From contig NZ_JBBEWR010000010.1 of the NCBI RefSeq assembly GCF_037646345.1, positions 124,001-188,000 of the forward strand: a DNA stretch of 64,000 bases, written 5' to 3'. The notes under the pieces were generated by a model. The model had not been told where the DNA came from. It worked only from the letters and a program-made list of their open reading frames with translations, and made no database searches. Shown in pieces: positions 63,343-64,000 of this stretch; positions within the stretch are counted from its first letter, which is position 1; the number at the start of each line of letters is the position of its first letter. This DNA is from Ascidiimonas aurantiaca. Lineage in GTDB: Bacteria; Bacteroidota; Bacteroidia; Flavobacteriales; Flavobacteriaceae. The position numbers and the translations under genes are program-made.

Positions 63343-63367
63343 AAAAAACCCTGATTTAAAATCAGGG
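63343..63367 (-). terminator. Hairpin with T run immediately before the aminotransferase start
   Basis: On the minus strand CCCTGATTT/AAATCAGGG (63349-63367) is followed by six T (63343-63348) and then the ATG at 63342. It should end the START-protein transcript but also lies in the 5' region of the next gene. Confidence 0.7.
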
Positions 63368-63394
63368 GCAAATATACTTCTTTTCAGGAAGAAA

Positions 63395-63778
63395 CTATAC
63401 CGAGCCTATAACATGTTTAAGGTCTGAAATCTGGTTATCCCAAAGCATTTTAGCTTCTTCTATTTCATCTTCTTCAGCAAAATCGGTTACTACCAGAGAT
63501 ACATCTTTTGTAATCTCATCTACCACAATACGCATTTCAAAAAACGAATGGTCATCAGCTTCCATCCATTTAAATTTTACCATTTCACCACTTTTTTTCC
63601 GTAGTAGTTTCGCTTGCTCCTCACTGCCATCCCAAATAAAAGTGAACATCTCACCACGTGAATTTACATTATCTGCAAACCACTCCGAAAGTCCGGAAGG
63701 CGTTGAAATGTATTGGTAAAGCAGTTGTGGCGATGAGTGTAGGGGGAACTCAATTTCGTACTTAATTTTATCCTGCAT
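63395..63778 (-). CDS. START-like / AHSA1-type domain protein
   Basis: 127 residues: MQDKIKYEIEFPLHSSPQLLYQYISTPSGLSEWFADNV and later FKWMEADDHSFFEMRIVVDE, a helix-grip fold. Single domain with no catalytic motif; ligand unknown. Confidence 0.87.
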   Translation of the reverse strand: MQDKIKYEIEFPLHSSPQLLYQYISTPSGLSEWFADNVNSRGEMFTFIWDGSEEQAKLLRKKSGEMVKFKWMEADDHSFFEMRIVVDEITKDVSLVVTDFAEEDEIEEAKMLWDNQISDLKHVIGSV

Positions 63779-63862
63779 GCTGTTTGTGTTTAAGGCCCGA
63801 CAATATAATTATTTCTACCAAATAGTTAAAACTAAATATCAAAAATATTTCTAGGCAATGAT

Positions 63863-63892
63863 TTGACAAACACAAATTTGTTTCTATATTTG
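63863..63892 (+). promoter_or_regulatory. Promoter of tRNA-Met
   Basis: TTG (63863-63865), 19 bases, TATATTTG (63885-63892). Same spacing as tRNA-His and HU. Confidence 0.82.
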
Positions 63893-63918
63893 CACCCTTC
63901 TTTCAGAAAGATGTATGC

Positions 63919-63995
63919 GGCGAGGTAGCTCAGTTGGTTAGAGCGTCGGATTCATAACCCGGAGGCCACGGGTTCAAATCCCGTCCTCGCTACCA
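63919..63995 (+). tRNA. tRNA-Met (CAT), CCA encoded
   Basis: Cloverleaf with acceptor GGCGAGG/CCTCGCT (G1-U72 wobble), anticodon CAT in loop TTCATAA, T loop TTCAAAT and 3' ACCA. G1-U72 rather than a C1xA72 mismatch argues against the initiator. The closing anticodon-stem pair is A31-C39. An Ile2 (lysidine) identity cannot be fully excluded. Confidence 0.9.
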
Positions 63996-64000
63996 GAATT

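Noticed and set aside
63919..63995. tRNA-Met as initiator
   Set aside because: Position 1-72 is a G-U pair instead of the unpaired C-A typical of initiators, and the anticodon stem lacks the three G-C pairs.

Overview
The window looks like chromosomal DNA from a member of the Bacteroidota, most likely the family Flavobacteriaceae. The evidence is low GC content, promoters of the type TTG-N19-TAnnTTTG (clear before tRNA-His, the HU gene and tRNA-Met), a ResB-CcsA fusion for cytochrome c maturation, DUF4290 and DUF2911 proteins, bacillithiol synthesis (BshB1), and Bacteroidota-type lanthipeptide leaders. No rRNA, CRISPR array, prophage or insertion sequence was recognised.

Region 1 (1-20.7 kb) is a stress or low-oxygen regulon. 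A PAS histidine kinase and a response regulator fused to a Crp/Fnr-type DNA-binding module sit at its left end. Around them are three universal stress proteins, a site-2 protease with CBS domains, a HlyD/FtsX/ATPase exporter, an MlaEFD-type lipid transport operon with an Na/Pi symporter, a LOG-family protein, an Acg-like nitroreductase, a patatin, a D-2-hydroxyacid dehydrogenase, Hsp20, and three small helical proteins that are paralogues of one another. Ten copies of a palindrome, (A/C)TGAY-N4-RTCA(T/G), precede these transcription units, each separated from its -7 element by exactly 22 bases. The gene content resembles the mycobacterial DosR dormancy regulon, with a different kind of regulator.

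Region 2 (20.8-31 kb) holds housekeeping and transport genes: aconitase, an M28 peptidase lipoprotein, tRNA-His, bshB1, a trans-sulfuration enzyme, a MATE transporter, a lipoprotein with a Cys-rich C-terminus, and a DUF985 cupin.

Region 3 (31.1-36.2 kb) is a tandem, same-strand array of about fifteen small precursor-peptide genes plus one leader remnant. Leaders are 28-29 residues, end in Gly-Gly and are well conserved. Cores are Cys/Thr-rich and very different from one another. No modification, protease or transport gene lies nearby. One member has an ATA where ATG is expected, one is frameshifted, and one survives only as a leader remnant.

Region 4 (36.2-64 kb) is mainly housekeeping: ccsBA; an operon of DUF2520, KdsC-like phosphatase, UbiA, Maf, lipoprotein and MscS; a PIG-L deacetylase with a sodium symporter; an aquaporin; a light-repair type operon (SRPBCC, SDR, photolyase, Fe-S protein); an M20 hydrolase; murA; recQ and fmt; HU; YqgE; a class IV aminotransferase; and tRNA-Met at the right edge.
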